A DNA stretch of 52,459 nt from NCBI GenBank assembly GCA_025499705.1, contig JAFMVE010000044.1:1-52459 (forward strand). Direction: 5' to 3'. The notes beneath the pieces were generated by a model, which made no database searches, had not been told where the DNA came from, and saw only the letters and a program-made list of their open reading frames with translations. The DNA is from Carboxylicivirga caseinilyticus (lineage in GTDB: Bacteria; Bacteroidota; Bacteroidia; Bacteroidales; Marinilabiliaceae). Position 1 is the first letter of the stretch; each line of letters opens with the position of its first letter. Both the position numbers and the translations under genes were made by a program. Shown here piece after piece: positions 15,253 through 23,240 of this stretch.

Positions 15253-16371
15253 ATGTCAACATTTGATGATCATCATCATATAGAAAATGATTCGAACTTT
15301 AAGGGTTTGAAGGTGAATAAAGGGGTGCAGTCTGCACCTTCTGTTAATCCTGATGCCGCAAAGCGTTTCCTTAAAAAACGAAAGCCTAAGCTAAGTGTCG
15401 ATGACTATGTGAATGGTATATTGGAAGGGAATGTTACAGTGTTAAGTCAGGCTGTAACAATGGTTGAAAGTTCGAAGCCTGATCATCAGGAGATAGCTCA
15501 ACAAATTATTGAAAGATGTTTACCTCATGCAGGTAAGAGTATTCGTTTGGGTATAACAGGTGTTCCCGGAGCCGGTAAGAGTACCTTTATTGAGTCGATG
15601 GGAATGCACATTATTCGCAATGGGGGTAAATTGGCTGTACTGGCAATTGATCCGTCAAGTGAACGTTCTAAAGGAAGTATCCTGGGGGATAAAACAAGAA
15701 TGGAGAAATTATCTGGTGAGAAGGATGCCTACATAAGACCTTCTCCTTCAGCAGGATCTCTCGGTGGAGTTGCCCGTAAAACAAGAGAAACCATTATTTT
15801 GTGTGAAGCAGCTGGTTTTGATACCATATTCATTGAAACAGTGGGAGTGGGACAATCTGAAACAGCTGTCCATTCAATGGTTGACTTTTTTCTTTTGTTA
15901 ATGTTGGCAGGAGCCGGTGATGAGTTGCAAGGAATTAAACGGGGCATCATGGAAATGGCCGATGCCATCACCATTAACAAGGCTGATGGATCGAATAAAG
16001 AAAGAGCTAATCTGGCACAGGCTGAGTACAGAAGTGCTTTACATTTGTTTCCACCTACAAAATCGGGCTGGACTCCGGAAGTGAAAACCTGTTCGGCACT
16101 GTATCATCAAGGTATTCCTGAAATATGGGAAATGGTATTGGAATATATAGAATTGACTAAAAAAAATAATTACTTTGACTTAAACCGCAGATCACAGGCT
16201 AAATATTGGATGTACGAAAGCATTAATGAACAACTACGTAATCATTTTTATCATCACGAACTAATAAAAAATAATTTAGATTTGAATGAAAAATTGGTTT
16301 TGAACGATGAAAAGAGTTCCTTTATGGCTGCCAAAGATTTGTTGGATACATATTTTAAGAATATTAAATAA
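15253..16371 (+). CDS. meaB: Methylmalonyl-CoA mutase-associated GTPase MeaB
   Basis: MeaB is a G3E-type P-loop GTPase that gates delivery and protects the B12 cofactor of methylmalonyl-CoA mutase. Evidence is the P-loop GVPGAGKST (103-111), the switch segment AIDPSSERSKGSILGDKTRM, the IETVGVGQSE motif and the base-recognition NKAD near residue 240. The protein is 372 residues, with an N-terminal extension of about 50 residues rich in His/Asp and Lys. The mutase subunits are not in this window, which is common. The gene is preceded by a terminator and followed 32 bases later by the TlpA-like gene. Confidence 0.92.
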   Translation: MSTFDDHHHIENDSNFKGLKVNKGVQSAPSVNPDAAKRFLKKRKPKLSVDDYVNGILEGNVTVLSQAVTMVESSKPDHQEIAQQIIERCLPHAGKSIRLGITGVPGAGKSTFIESMGMHIIRNGGKLAVLAIDPSSERSKGSILGDKTRMEKLSGEKDAYIRPSPSAGSLGGVARKTRETIILCEAAGFDTIFIETVGVGQSETAVHSMVDFFLLLMLAGAGDELQGIKRGIMEMADAITINKADGSNKERANLAQAEYRSALHLFPPTKSGWTPEVKTCSALYHQGIPEIWEMVLEYIELTKKNNYFDLNRRSQAKYWMYESINEQLRNHFYHHELIKNNLDLNEKLVLNDEKSSFMAAKDLLDTYFKNIK

Positions 16372-16403
16372 CTAAAGCCGCGAGGTTATAAAAGAGAGAA
16401 GAA

Positions 16404-17501
16404 ATGAAAAATTGGATGTTAGCAATCTTAAGTGTTGCATTGTTGGCTTCTTGTCAACCAAAAAATTATCAGATTACAGGAACGCTTGAGGGTGTTACGG
16501 CTGAAAATGTTGTATTAAAAAATATTCGCAAAGGAAGACCTGAATTAATGGATTCAGCAAAAGTTGTGGATGGTACATTTACTTTTAAAGGTGAAGTTGG
16601 GGCTCCTGAATTTGCTTTGATTTTTATTGAAGGACAGCAACAGCCAATTCAATTCTTTATTGAGAATGCTAACATTACAATCACAGGTAATGCTGAAGAT
16701 ATTGCTAATGTTGAAATCGCCGGGTCACCTGTCAATGACCTTTGGAAAACATTTAATGATGGAGTTCCTGGAAAAGATCGTATGCAACAATTGCAACAAG
16801 AATACATGCAAGCTCAGATGGCTCAGGATCAGGAAAAGAGAGCTGTTCTTGAAGAAGAGGCAAACAGTATCATGGGTGATATGCAAGCTTACTATAAAAA
16901 GTTTTTAGAAGACAACACTGGTAACGCATTGGGTGCATTTTTGGCACTTAATATGGGTTCGCAGATGCCTTTAGAAGAACTGAAGCCATTGGTTGAGAAA
17001 TTAGAAGCTGCTATGCCTGAGCACGTTTATATTGTTGAGCTAAAAGAAATGTTAGATACAATGGAAAAGCGCGAAGCTAGTGTAGCTGCTACAAAAGTAG
17101 GCGCTGTTGCTCCTGATTTTACTTTGAAAACTAAAGATGGTGAAGATGTTAGCTTAAGCAGTTTCAAAGGAAAATATGTTTTGGTTGATTTCTGGGCTAG
17201 CTGGTGTGGTCCATGTCGTAATGAAAATCCGAATGTGGTGGCTGCTTACAAAAAATTCAATGAAAAAGGATTTGAAGTATTCAGTGTATCTGTTGATGAC
17301 AGTGAAGAAAAGTGGTTGGAAGCTGTTGACGCTGATGGTCTAATCTGGACACAGGTAAGAGATACAGAGAAAGAAGTTGGTAAATTATATGGCATTCAAA
17401 GTATTCCAACAACCTTGTTGTTAGATACTGAAGGTGTAATTATTGCAAAGAACCTAAGAGGTGAAGCATTGGATCAGAAATTAGCTGAATTGTTGAATTA
17501 A
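16404..17501 (+). CDS. TlpA-like thioredoxin-fold lipoprotein with DUF4369 domain
   Basis: The 365-residue lipoprotein has the signal LAILSVALLASC. A beta-rich N-terminal DUF4369-type domain (about 22-125) is followed by a helical linker and a C-terminal AhpC/TSA-thioredoxin domain (about 230-365) with the redox motif WASWCGPCRNENP. It should act on the periplasmic side of the envelope as a thiol-disulfide reductase, for example in cytochrome c or stress-related disulfide handling. The partner is unknown. The cis-Pro region IQSIPTTLLLD is intact, so it is likely active. A strong terminator follows. Confidence 0.88.
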   Translation: MKNWMLAILSVALLASCQPKNYQITGTLEGVTAENVVLKNIRKGRPELMDSAKVVDGTFTFKGEVGAPEFALIFIEGQQQPIQFFIENANITITGNAEDIANVEIAGSPVNDLWKTFNDGVPGKDRMQQLQQEYMQAQMAQDQEKRAVLEEEANSIMGDMQAYYKKFLEDNTGNALGAFLALNMGSQMPLEELKPLVEKLEAAMPEHVYIVELKEMLDTMEKREASVAATKVGAVAPDFTLKTKDGEDVSLSSFKGKYVLVDFWASWCGPCRNENPNVVAAYKKFNEKGFEVFSVSVDDSEEKWLEAVDADGLIWTQVRDTEKEVGKLYGIQSIPTTLLLDTEGVIIAKNLRGEALDQKLAELLN

Positions 17502-17520
17502 ACAATTCATTTATGATATG

Positions 17521-17550
17521 AAAAAAGGGAGCAATTAGCTCCCTTTTTTT
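17521..17550. terminator. Bidirectional terminator after the TlpA-like gene
   Basis: AAAAAAGGGAGC-AATTA-GCTCCCTTTTTTT is a short perfect hairpin flanked by A and T runs, 20 bases after the stop. Confidence 0.92.
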
Positions 17551-17619
17551 GTTTTCAGAAAGATTTATCATTTTATTTCAAACCACCCGTGGATAAATTT
17601 GTTATGTAACAGGTATCTG

Positions 17620-17649
17620 TTTGAGTTAATAGATATCTTTATATATTTG
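17620..17649 (+). promoter_or_regulatory. Promoter of lpdA (TTTG-N18-TATATTTG)
   Basis: The -33 TTTG is at 17620-17623 and the -7 box TATATTTG at 17642-17649, separated by 18 bases. This is the best match to the Bacteroidota promoter consensus in the window. The leader is about 35 bases. Confidence 0.75.
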
Positions 17650-17690
17650 CTATTTAAAATTTGTCTAAATAAGAATTAAAACACAATCAT

Positions 17691-19082
17691 ATGAATTACG
17701 ATGTTATTGTCATTGGTAGTGGTCCGGGTGGTTATGTTGCTGCAATCAGGGCTTCACAATTAGGATTAAAAGTAGCTGTTGTTGAACGTTCTGAATTAGG
17801 AGGTATTTGTTTAAACTGGGGATGTATTCCTACTAAATCTTTATTGAAAAGTGCCAGTGTTTTCGAATACTTACAACATGCCGAGGAGTACGGAGTGACA
17901 ATTGAAGGTGAGGCTAAAGCTGATTTTACTGCGATGGTAAAACGAAGCAGAGGCGTTGCTGAAGGAATGAGTGGCGGAATCCAGTATCTGTTTAAAAAGA
18001 ACAAGATTGAAGTCATTAAAGGTGCTGGTAAGTTATTGGGAAATAAAAAGGTGGAAGTAACTACTGAAGGTGGTGAAAAACAAGTATACCAGGCTGATCA
18101 TATTATATTGGCAACAGGAGCACGAAGCCGTCAGCTTCCTAACCTTCCTCAGGATGGAGAAAAAGTGATTGGATATCGTAAAGCGCTGGTTTTGGATAAG
18201 CAACCTGAATCAATGATCGTGGTTGGATCCGGTGCTATTGGAAGTGAATTTGCTTATTTCTATAATGCCATTGGTACTAAAGTTACTTTGGTTGAATATA
18301 TGCCAAACATTGTTCCTGTTGAAGATGAAGAGGTGTCAAAACAATTGGCCCGTTCGTTTAAGAAAGCAGGTATTGATGTAATGACAGGAGCTGAGGTAAC
18401 TAAAGTGGATACATCAGGTGCTAAGGTAAAAGCTGTTATTAAGACCAAAAAAGGAGAAGAAGAGATGGAAGCTGATATTGTATTGTCAGCCGTAGGTATT
18501 GCACCTAATCTTGAAAATCTTGGATTGGAAGAAGTTGGAGTTGTGGTTGAAAATGGCCGTGTTAAGGTAGACGAATTCTATAAAACATCTGTAGATGGAA
18601 TTTACGCAATCGGTGATATTGTTCCAGGACAGGCATTGGCTCACGTTGCTTCAGCGGAAGGAATTATTTGTGTTGAGAAAATTGCCGGTCATAAACCGGA
18701 GGCGCTGGATTACGGAAATATTCCGGGCTGTACCTATACAGTACCAGAAGTGGCATCTGTTGGTATGACGGAAAAAGCAGCAAAAGATGCGGGATATGAG
18801 CTAAAGGTAGGTAAATTTCCATTTTCAGCATCAGGTAAGGCAAGTGCAGCCGGTCATAAAGATGGCTTTGTAAAATTGATTTTTGATGCTAAATATGGTG
18901 AGTTGTTAGGTGCTCATTTAATTGGAGCCAATGTAACCGAAATGATCGCTGAATTAGTAACCGCTCGTAAGCTTGAGACTACCGGTCATGAAATTATTAA
19001 AGCAGTACATCCGCATCCAACTATGTCGGAGGCTGTGATGGAAGCTGCAGCTGCAGCCTACGGAGAAGTAATACATATTTAA
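17691..19082 (+). CDS. lpdA: Dihydrolipoyl dehydrogenase
   Basis: This is the E3 flavoenzyme of 2-oxoacid dehydrogenase and/or glycine cleavage complexes, reoxidising dihydrolipoamide with NAD+. The 463 residues contain the FAD-binding GSGPGGYVAA near the N terminus and the redox disulfide GGICLNWGCIPTKSLL (Cys at about 41 and 46). The NAD-binding VVGSGAIGSEFAYF is at about 177-190, AIGDI of the FAD site follows, and the C-terminal catalytic HPHPTMSE supplies the His-Glu pair. No E1/E2 genes lie nearby, so the cognate complex cannot be told. It is transcribed alone between its own promoter and the terminator at 19102-19128. Confidence 0.95.
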   Translation: MNYDVIVIGSGPGGYVAAIRASQLGLKVAVVERSELGGICLNWGCIPTKSLLKSASVFEYLQHAEEYGVTIEGEAKADFTAMVKRSRGVAEGMSGGIQYLFKKNKIEVIKGAGKLLGNKKVEVTTEGGEKQVYQADHIILATGARSRQLPNLPQDGEKVIGYRKALVLDKQPESMIVVGSGAIGSEFAYFYNAIGTKVTLVEYMPNIVPVEDEEVSKQLARSFKKAGIDVMTGAEVTKVDTSGAKVKAVIKTKKGEEEMEADIVLSAVGIAPNLENLGLEEVGVVVENGRVKVDEFYKTSVDGIYAIGDIVPGQALAHVASAEGIICVEKIAGHKPEALDYGNIPGCTYTVPEVASVGMTEKAAKDAGYELKVGKFPFSASGKASAAGHKDGFVKLIFDAKYGELLGAHLIGANVTEMIAELVTARKLETTGHEIIKAVHPHPTMSEAVMEAAAAAYGEVIHI

Positions 19083-19101
19083 TAAAGAAACAGATAAAGA
19101 G

Positions 19102-19128
19102 AAAAGGGGCTTAAGGCCCCTTTTTTTT
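19102..19128. terminator. Bidirectional terminator between lpdA and the TM2 gene
   Basis: AAAAGGGGC-TTAAG-GCCCCTTTT followed by more T. It serves lpdA on the plus strand. The opposite strand ends in TTTTC and can serve the convergent TM2 gene, whose stop codon overlaps its edge. Confidence 0.9.
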
Positions 19129-19468
19129 ATATCAGCATCTTGATTTCTCGAGCAACTCTTTGATTGTATTCAAATGCCAGGTTTTTATGATTGACAAGAT
19201 CAACAATAGTTCCGATCATACACAATCCTCCGGTTAATAAATAAAGAATTCCCATTCCTATCTGGTTGACCAAAAAACGATGTATTCCTGATACACCCAG
19301 GAATCCAATTAGGGCTGTTAATAAAATGGTTTGTGGATCTTTTCTTCTTCCACGATAGATTAAAATAAAGTTCTGAACCTGATCATCAGAACTGTCTTTT
19401 AATAATGATTCAAGAAAGATGGCTTCTTCACTTTCAGCCTCTGGTAGCAAAGTAAAAATTCTATTCAT
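19127..19468 (-). CDS. TM2-domain membrane protein
   Basis: The 113-residue product has a soluble N-terminal stretch (about 1-45) and a TM2 domain: two transmembrane helices around GFLGVSGIHRFL and MGILYLLTGGLCMIGTIVDLV. The short polar turn and the charged residues that define the family are present. The function of bacterial TM2 proteins is not known. Its start overlaps the end of the DUF2752 gene by 8 bases, so the two are co-translated. Confidence 0.85.
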   Translation of the reverse strand: MNRIFTLLPEAESEEAIFLESLLKDSSDDQVQNFILIYRGRRKDPQTILLTALIGFLGVSGIHRFLVNQIGMGILYLLTGGLCMIGTIVDLVNHKNLAFEYNQRVAREIKMLI

Positions 19469-19781
19469 AATTTGTCGAATTAAAGGTTTTTAGTTTAATG
19501 TCCGGTTTAAGTATTTTATAGGCTCTGAAAATCAATATAACAATCGCTAAAAATCCAATAGGATGTGCCTGCCAGGATTCTAAAAAACGTCCTTTAAAAA
19601 AGAATGCAATAGAATGGCCCAAACCACACCCAGGGCAAAAATCAAAGCCCAGATTTTTAAATAGGCAAAGTGAATAATGGGAATCTGCTTCAGGGTTGGT
19701 AAATGCCAGTAATATCAATGATAAGATCCAGAAATAAGCTTCAATATGACCTTTTCGAAACTGATACTTAATTTTTACCAC
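19461..19781 (-). CDS. DUF2752 membrane protein
   Basis: This small inner-membrane protein of 106 residues carries the DUF2752 signature CPGCGLGHSIAFFFKGRFLESWQAHPIG (residues about 51-78, quoted here only as CPGCGLGHS plus WQAHPIG). About three hydrophobic helices surround it. The two Cys of CPGC could bind metal or form a disulfide; this is inference. The family is uncharacterised and often paired with TM2 proteins, as here. The likely promoter is the -7 box at 19841-19848. Confidence 0.82.
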   Translation of the reverse strand: MVKIKYQFRKGHIEAYFWILSLILLAFTNPEADSHYSLCLFKNLGFDFCPGCGLGHSIAFFFKGRFLESWQAHPIGFLAIVILIFRAYKILKPDIKLKTFNSTNYE

Positions 19782-19840
19782 CTAAAAGCTTTTAACGATA
19801 TTAAATTAATGAAAAAATTCTGTTATTCACTCTTTCGTCG

Positions 19841-19848
19841 CAAAAATA
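19841..19848 (-). promoter_or_regulatory. -7 box TATTTTTG for the DUF2752/TM2 pair
   Basis: The minus strand reads TATTTTTG, a TAnnTTTG match 60 bases upstream of the DUF2752 ATG and just past the end of the lipoprotein gene. Confidence 0.45.
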
Positions 19849-19855
19849 AATTTTT

Positions 19856-20809
19856 TTATTGATTCGAACCTTTAATTGTGTTTTTAATAGATGTTAATTG
19901 CTGTTCATTTAATTGTTCAATAATGGCAACAGTGGGGAAGTAACGCGAATGGATAGTATCTTTCTGTAAAATGTAGCTAAACTTTAGTCCCTGTTCTACC
20001 AGAGAATCCTGTTCGCTATTACAATTGAGCTTATATAATTGAGGTTGAAATATTACTTTGGCAAAGTGTTTGCCATCGCGACATTTTACAAAAAAGCCTG
20101 CTTCTTTGCCATTTATATTGTAGTTTTTTTGATAGCCAAAGGAGGGGGCTATTTCCATTTCAAGAAAGAAGGAATCACTGATTTGTTCTTTGTATATTGG
20201 CAATATACCTCCTTTTTCTGCACTTAATAATTCCAGATCAAACTTACTATTCACTTTTTTCAGGTTCAGCGATAAATCGAATGTTGTGACATTTCTCTGC
20301 TTATTGATGAAGTCAAATCCGTATTGTTCTGTTAATATGATCTGTTTTTGATTTAAGTTTGTATAATGTGCTTTCTGACTTATGAAAGGTGTGTTATGGT
20401 CGAAACCGTCTTCGTTAATACTTAAAAACAGGTTACTGGACTGTTCTGATCGTTGTAGAAAAAGTGTATCAGGAAGTGTCTCTTTATTAGTATGGAATGA
20501 GTTGGTGTATGACTGGTAACGCGAATTCTCAATAAAAACAGAAACCAGATAGGCTTTTTTAATAAGACAGGAAAAATTACCGGACTCGTCTGTAATCAGA
20601 TTGATCTTCTTTTCTTCAGAGTGGTCTATATTAAGCTGATATACAGCTTTGGTTTGAATGTTGGTAAACGGAATGGGGTGAGAAGTTTCTGCATCCAGCA
20701 ATACTCCGCTCCAGACAATATTATAGGATTCCTTTGAACAAGAAAGAAACAGGAATACCGTTGAAAGTATTCCTGTTAATAGTTTTCTATGGAATCCTTT
20801 GAGGTTCAC
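19856..20809 (-). CDS. Lipoprotein of unknown function
   Basis: The 317-residue product has a lipoprotein signal (LLTGILSTVFLFLSC). Residues about 33-110 look like a carboxypeptidase-regulatory-like beta sandwich (GVLLDAETSHPIPFTNIQTK, then DESGNFSCLIKKAYLVSVFI). The rest is beta-rich, without a motif I recognise. It follows the SurA-like gene by 6 bases as the last member of the parvulin operon. A role in outer-membrane assembly is therefore a reasonable guess from context only. Confidence 0.75.
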   Translation of the reverse strand: MNLKGFHRKLLTGILSTVFLFLSCSKESYNIVWSGVLLDAETSHPIPFTNIQTKAVYQLNIDHSEEKKINLITDESGNFSCLIKKAYLVSVFIENSRYQSYTNSFHTNKETLPDTLFLQRSEQSSNLFLSINEDGFDHNTPFISQKAHYTNLNQKQIILTEQYGFDFINKQRNVTTFDLSLNLKKVNSKFDLELLSAEKGGILPIYKEQISDSFFLEMEIAPSFGYQKNYNINGKEAGFFVKCRDGKHFAKVIFQPQLYKLNCNSEQDSLVEQGLKFSYILQKDTIHSRYFPTVAIIEQLNEQQLTSIKNTIKGSNQ

Positions 20810-20815
20810 ATTCTT

Positions 20816-22168
20816 TTATTCTTTTACCCATCCCGCATAATTGAAGTCGCAATTCGCCCAATTCTTATCGATGGTAATGTAGGTTTCTTTTTGTTTTGTT
20901 TTAATCCACTTATCAAGAGTTTCCTGCTGCTTTTTATTTTCAAGCATTAGTTGAAGCATTTGATAGTCATCTTTAATGTTTGCTTTATGTGGATCGGTTT
21001 TCTTTTTTAGTTTAACCAGGCAGTATGTCTCTTTTCCTTTAGCCTCGTCCAACATATAAAACGACGGTGAAATATCATCCACATTCATTGTTTGCAGTTG
21101 TTTGTTGATGGCAACAGGAATTTGCGACATCTCGAATTTTGCTGTTCCGGTTTGTGGATTTAGCATCAAACCACCACTTGTGCGTGTGTCTTTATCCATC
21201 GAAAAACGAAGAGCAGCTTCTTCGAAAGACATGGTGTTGTCCATTATCAAACCACGAATAGTATCCAAATTTGCTTGTGTTTCTTTGCGAGCTGCTTCCG
21301 AGACTTTTGGTTTAATCAATATGTGACGACAGTTGATACGTTCTCCTTTACGATCAATCAACTGAATGATATGATATCCGAATTCTGTTTCAACAATTTT
21401 GGATACTTTGTTTTTATCCTGCAGGTTAAAAGCCACACTGGCAAACTCAGGTACTAATTGTGCACGCGGCATCCAGCCTAATTCACCACCTCTGGCAGCC
21501 GATCCTTTATCTTCAGAATATAATACCGCTAAGGTTGCAAAGTCACGTCCTTCGTTTATTTGACGTTGAAAATCGCGAAGCTGTGTTTTAACTCGGTCAA
21601 TTTCTTTTTGCTCAATTTTAGGATACAGTACAATTTGTTCCAATTCAAATTGAGTTGGAATCATTGGTAAACTGTCCTTATCAACATTGCGGTAAAATGC
21701 TCTGATTTCAGCTGGTGTTACTTTAATGTCTTTGGTAATTTCTCCTTTCATACTTTCAGTAAGCATTTGAGTTCTTACCATTTCCATCTGATCTCGTTTG
21801 ATCTGAAGCAATGACTTATTGAAGTATTCTTCCAGTTTTTCTTTGCTTCCAATTTGATTGATAAAGTAGTTGACGCGGGCATCAACCTGATTTACTACCT
21901 GGTTTTCGCCTACTTCAATACTGTCGAGTTTGGCTTGATTCAGTAATAATTTACTAATCAATTGTTGTTCGAAGATATTACATTTTAAATCGCCGGGGAA
22001 GTTTACTCCTTCCATCAGGGCCTGTTCGTACTGATGTTCAATGTCTGATTTCAGAATTGCATTATCACCAACAACAGCAATCACCTCGTCAATAATATTG
22101 TTTTGAGCAGTAGAATTAAAAGTAACTAAAATAGAAGCAAACAAGCTAAGTATAATTATTTTTCGCAT
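20816..22168 (-). CDS. SurA-like periplasmic peptidyl-prolyl isomerase
   Basis: The start at 22168 (450 residues) begins with a signal peptide (MRKIIILSLFASILVTFNSTAQ); a longer frame from 22255 would bury it. The N-terminal helical SurA-type chaperone domain (about 25-170; IIDEVIAVVGDNAILKSDIE is diagnostic) is followed by two parvulin domains. These are about 180-280 (LGWMPRAQLVPEFASVAF, FGYHIIQLIDR) and about 285-390 (NCRHILIKPKVSEAAR). It should escort outer-membrane proteins across the periplasm. It is third in the parvulin operon. Confidence 0.9.
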   Translation of the reverse strand: MRKIIILSLFASILVTFNSTAQNNIIDEVIAVVGDNAILKSDIEHQYEQALMEGVNFPGDLKCNIFEQQLISKLLLNQAKLDSIEVGENQVVNQVDARVNYFINQIGSKEKLEEYFNKSLLQIKRDQMEMVRTQMLTESMKGEITKDIKVTPAEIRAFYRNVDKDSLPMIPTQFELEQIVLYPKIEQKEIDRVKTQLRDFQRQINEGRDFATLAVLYSEDKGSAARGGELGWMPRAQLVPEFASVAFNLQDKNKVSKIVETEFGYHIIQLIDRKGERINCRHILIKPKVSEAARKETQANLDTIRGLIMDNTMSFEEAALRFSMDKDTRTSGGLMLNPQTGTAKFEMSQIPVAINKQLQTMNVDDISPSFYMLDEAKGKETYCLVKLKKKTDPHKANIKDDYQMLQLMLENKKQQETLDKWIKTKQKETYITIDKNWANCDFNYAGWVKE

Positions 22169-22315
22169 GTTATCGTTTTTGAAATTCCTTGTTTTAATGA
22201 GGGCATATCTATGCCAGTTAAATAGTATAAACAAAGGTGTATTATTGACTTGCAAATATAAAAAAAAGATTAGCTTTTTAACCTTAAAAAGGCGAATTGC
22301 AAGATGTTTGTGCTT

Positions 22316-23176
22316 TTAATAAAATTTAATCGATTTATTATTCAGTCCTTCTTCATACAAATCGGTCTCCAGTTGCTTCAGAAATTCCATTCTTTTTTTA
22401 TTTATCAGAATAGATTTAATTTTTTCTTCTACATACTCAATCGGAGCCAGATCCGATGGAAGTTTAAAGTCTTTAATCGACAGGAAATACTGATTTAATG
22501 AATCGGATGTGTTGTAAATCTTATTGTATTTTACAAACTGATCGGTTCTGCTGATTGGTTCCGGTAATGCCCGGTTAATTTCTTCCATGGGCAACCAATG
22601 ATCCAAAAATATCTCATACTTCCTAGCATTCTGAAAACAATAAGTTTCCAGTTTTACCAGATCTTCCTGATCTTCTGATCGATAAAGTTTTTCCAGTGTG
22701 TTAATGTTCGGAGCTGTTTTAGGAACAATAACGAATGTCCCTTTGATAATTACATCCTCCAGGCGAAAGTTATCCTCCATATCGGTGTAACACTTATTTA
22801 TTTCATTACCTGTAATAAACGGACTGAATTTCTGTGCCAGTAATTTTTGTTGGTATTGATGAATAAGCAACGATCGACGATATTCTTCAAGGAGCCTTTC
22901 AACATCTTTTTCTTTGGGACTAAGGTTCAACTCTGCTTTTTGAAGTAGCAATTCCGACCGAATCCAGCGGTTGATATAATCCTGAACAAAAACAACACTG
23001 TCTTCAACAGATAAATGATTAGGAACTGCAGAACCCAGCATACGATATGTTAACTGATGGTCGCCAACCGCAACAAGTGGTCTTGCACCCGGATCATCAG
23101 GTGCTGAAGAACACCCGTACATTACACTTAAACTGATGGTTAAAACTAAAGCCAGATATTTTATTGAATATCTCAT
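22316..23176 (-). CDS. Parvulin-like chaperone lipoprotein without clear isomerase domain
   Basis: The 286-residue lipoprotein (signal ending SVMYGC) is largely helical. It resembles the SurA/PpiC N- and C-terminal chaperone helices (VEDSVVFVQDYINRWIRSELLLQKAE; C-terminal YVEEKIKSILINKKRMEFL). I do not see the parvulin core motifs (HILxK, GxLGxxxxGxMVPEF, GWHIIK) that are plain in its two neighbours. It is probably a membrane-tethered, non-catalytic chaperone. It sits between the two larger isomerases on the same strand, which suggests a joint assembly function. The family assignment is by resemblance and context. Confidence 0.75.
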   Translation of the reverse strand: MRYSIKYLALVLTISLSVMYGCSSAPDDPGARPLVAVGDHQLTYRMLGSAVPNHLSVEDSVVFVQDYINRWIRSELLLQKAELNLSPKEKDVERLLEEYRRSLLIHQYQQKLLAQKFSPFITGNEINKCYTDMEDNFRLEDVIIKGTFVIVPKTAPNINTLEKLYRSEDQEDLVKLETYCFQNARKYEIFLDHWLPMEEINRALPEPISRTDQFVKYNKIYNTSDSLNQYFLSIKDFKLPSDLAPIEYVEEKIKSILINKKRMEFLKQLETDLYEEGLNNKSIKFY

Positions 23177-23240
23177 TATAAATTGTTGAAAAAGATGCTA
23201 TTGATACAAATATACAATTCTTGGATCGCTTCCGGAATTA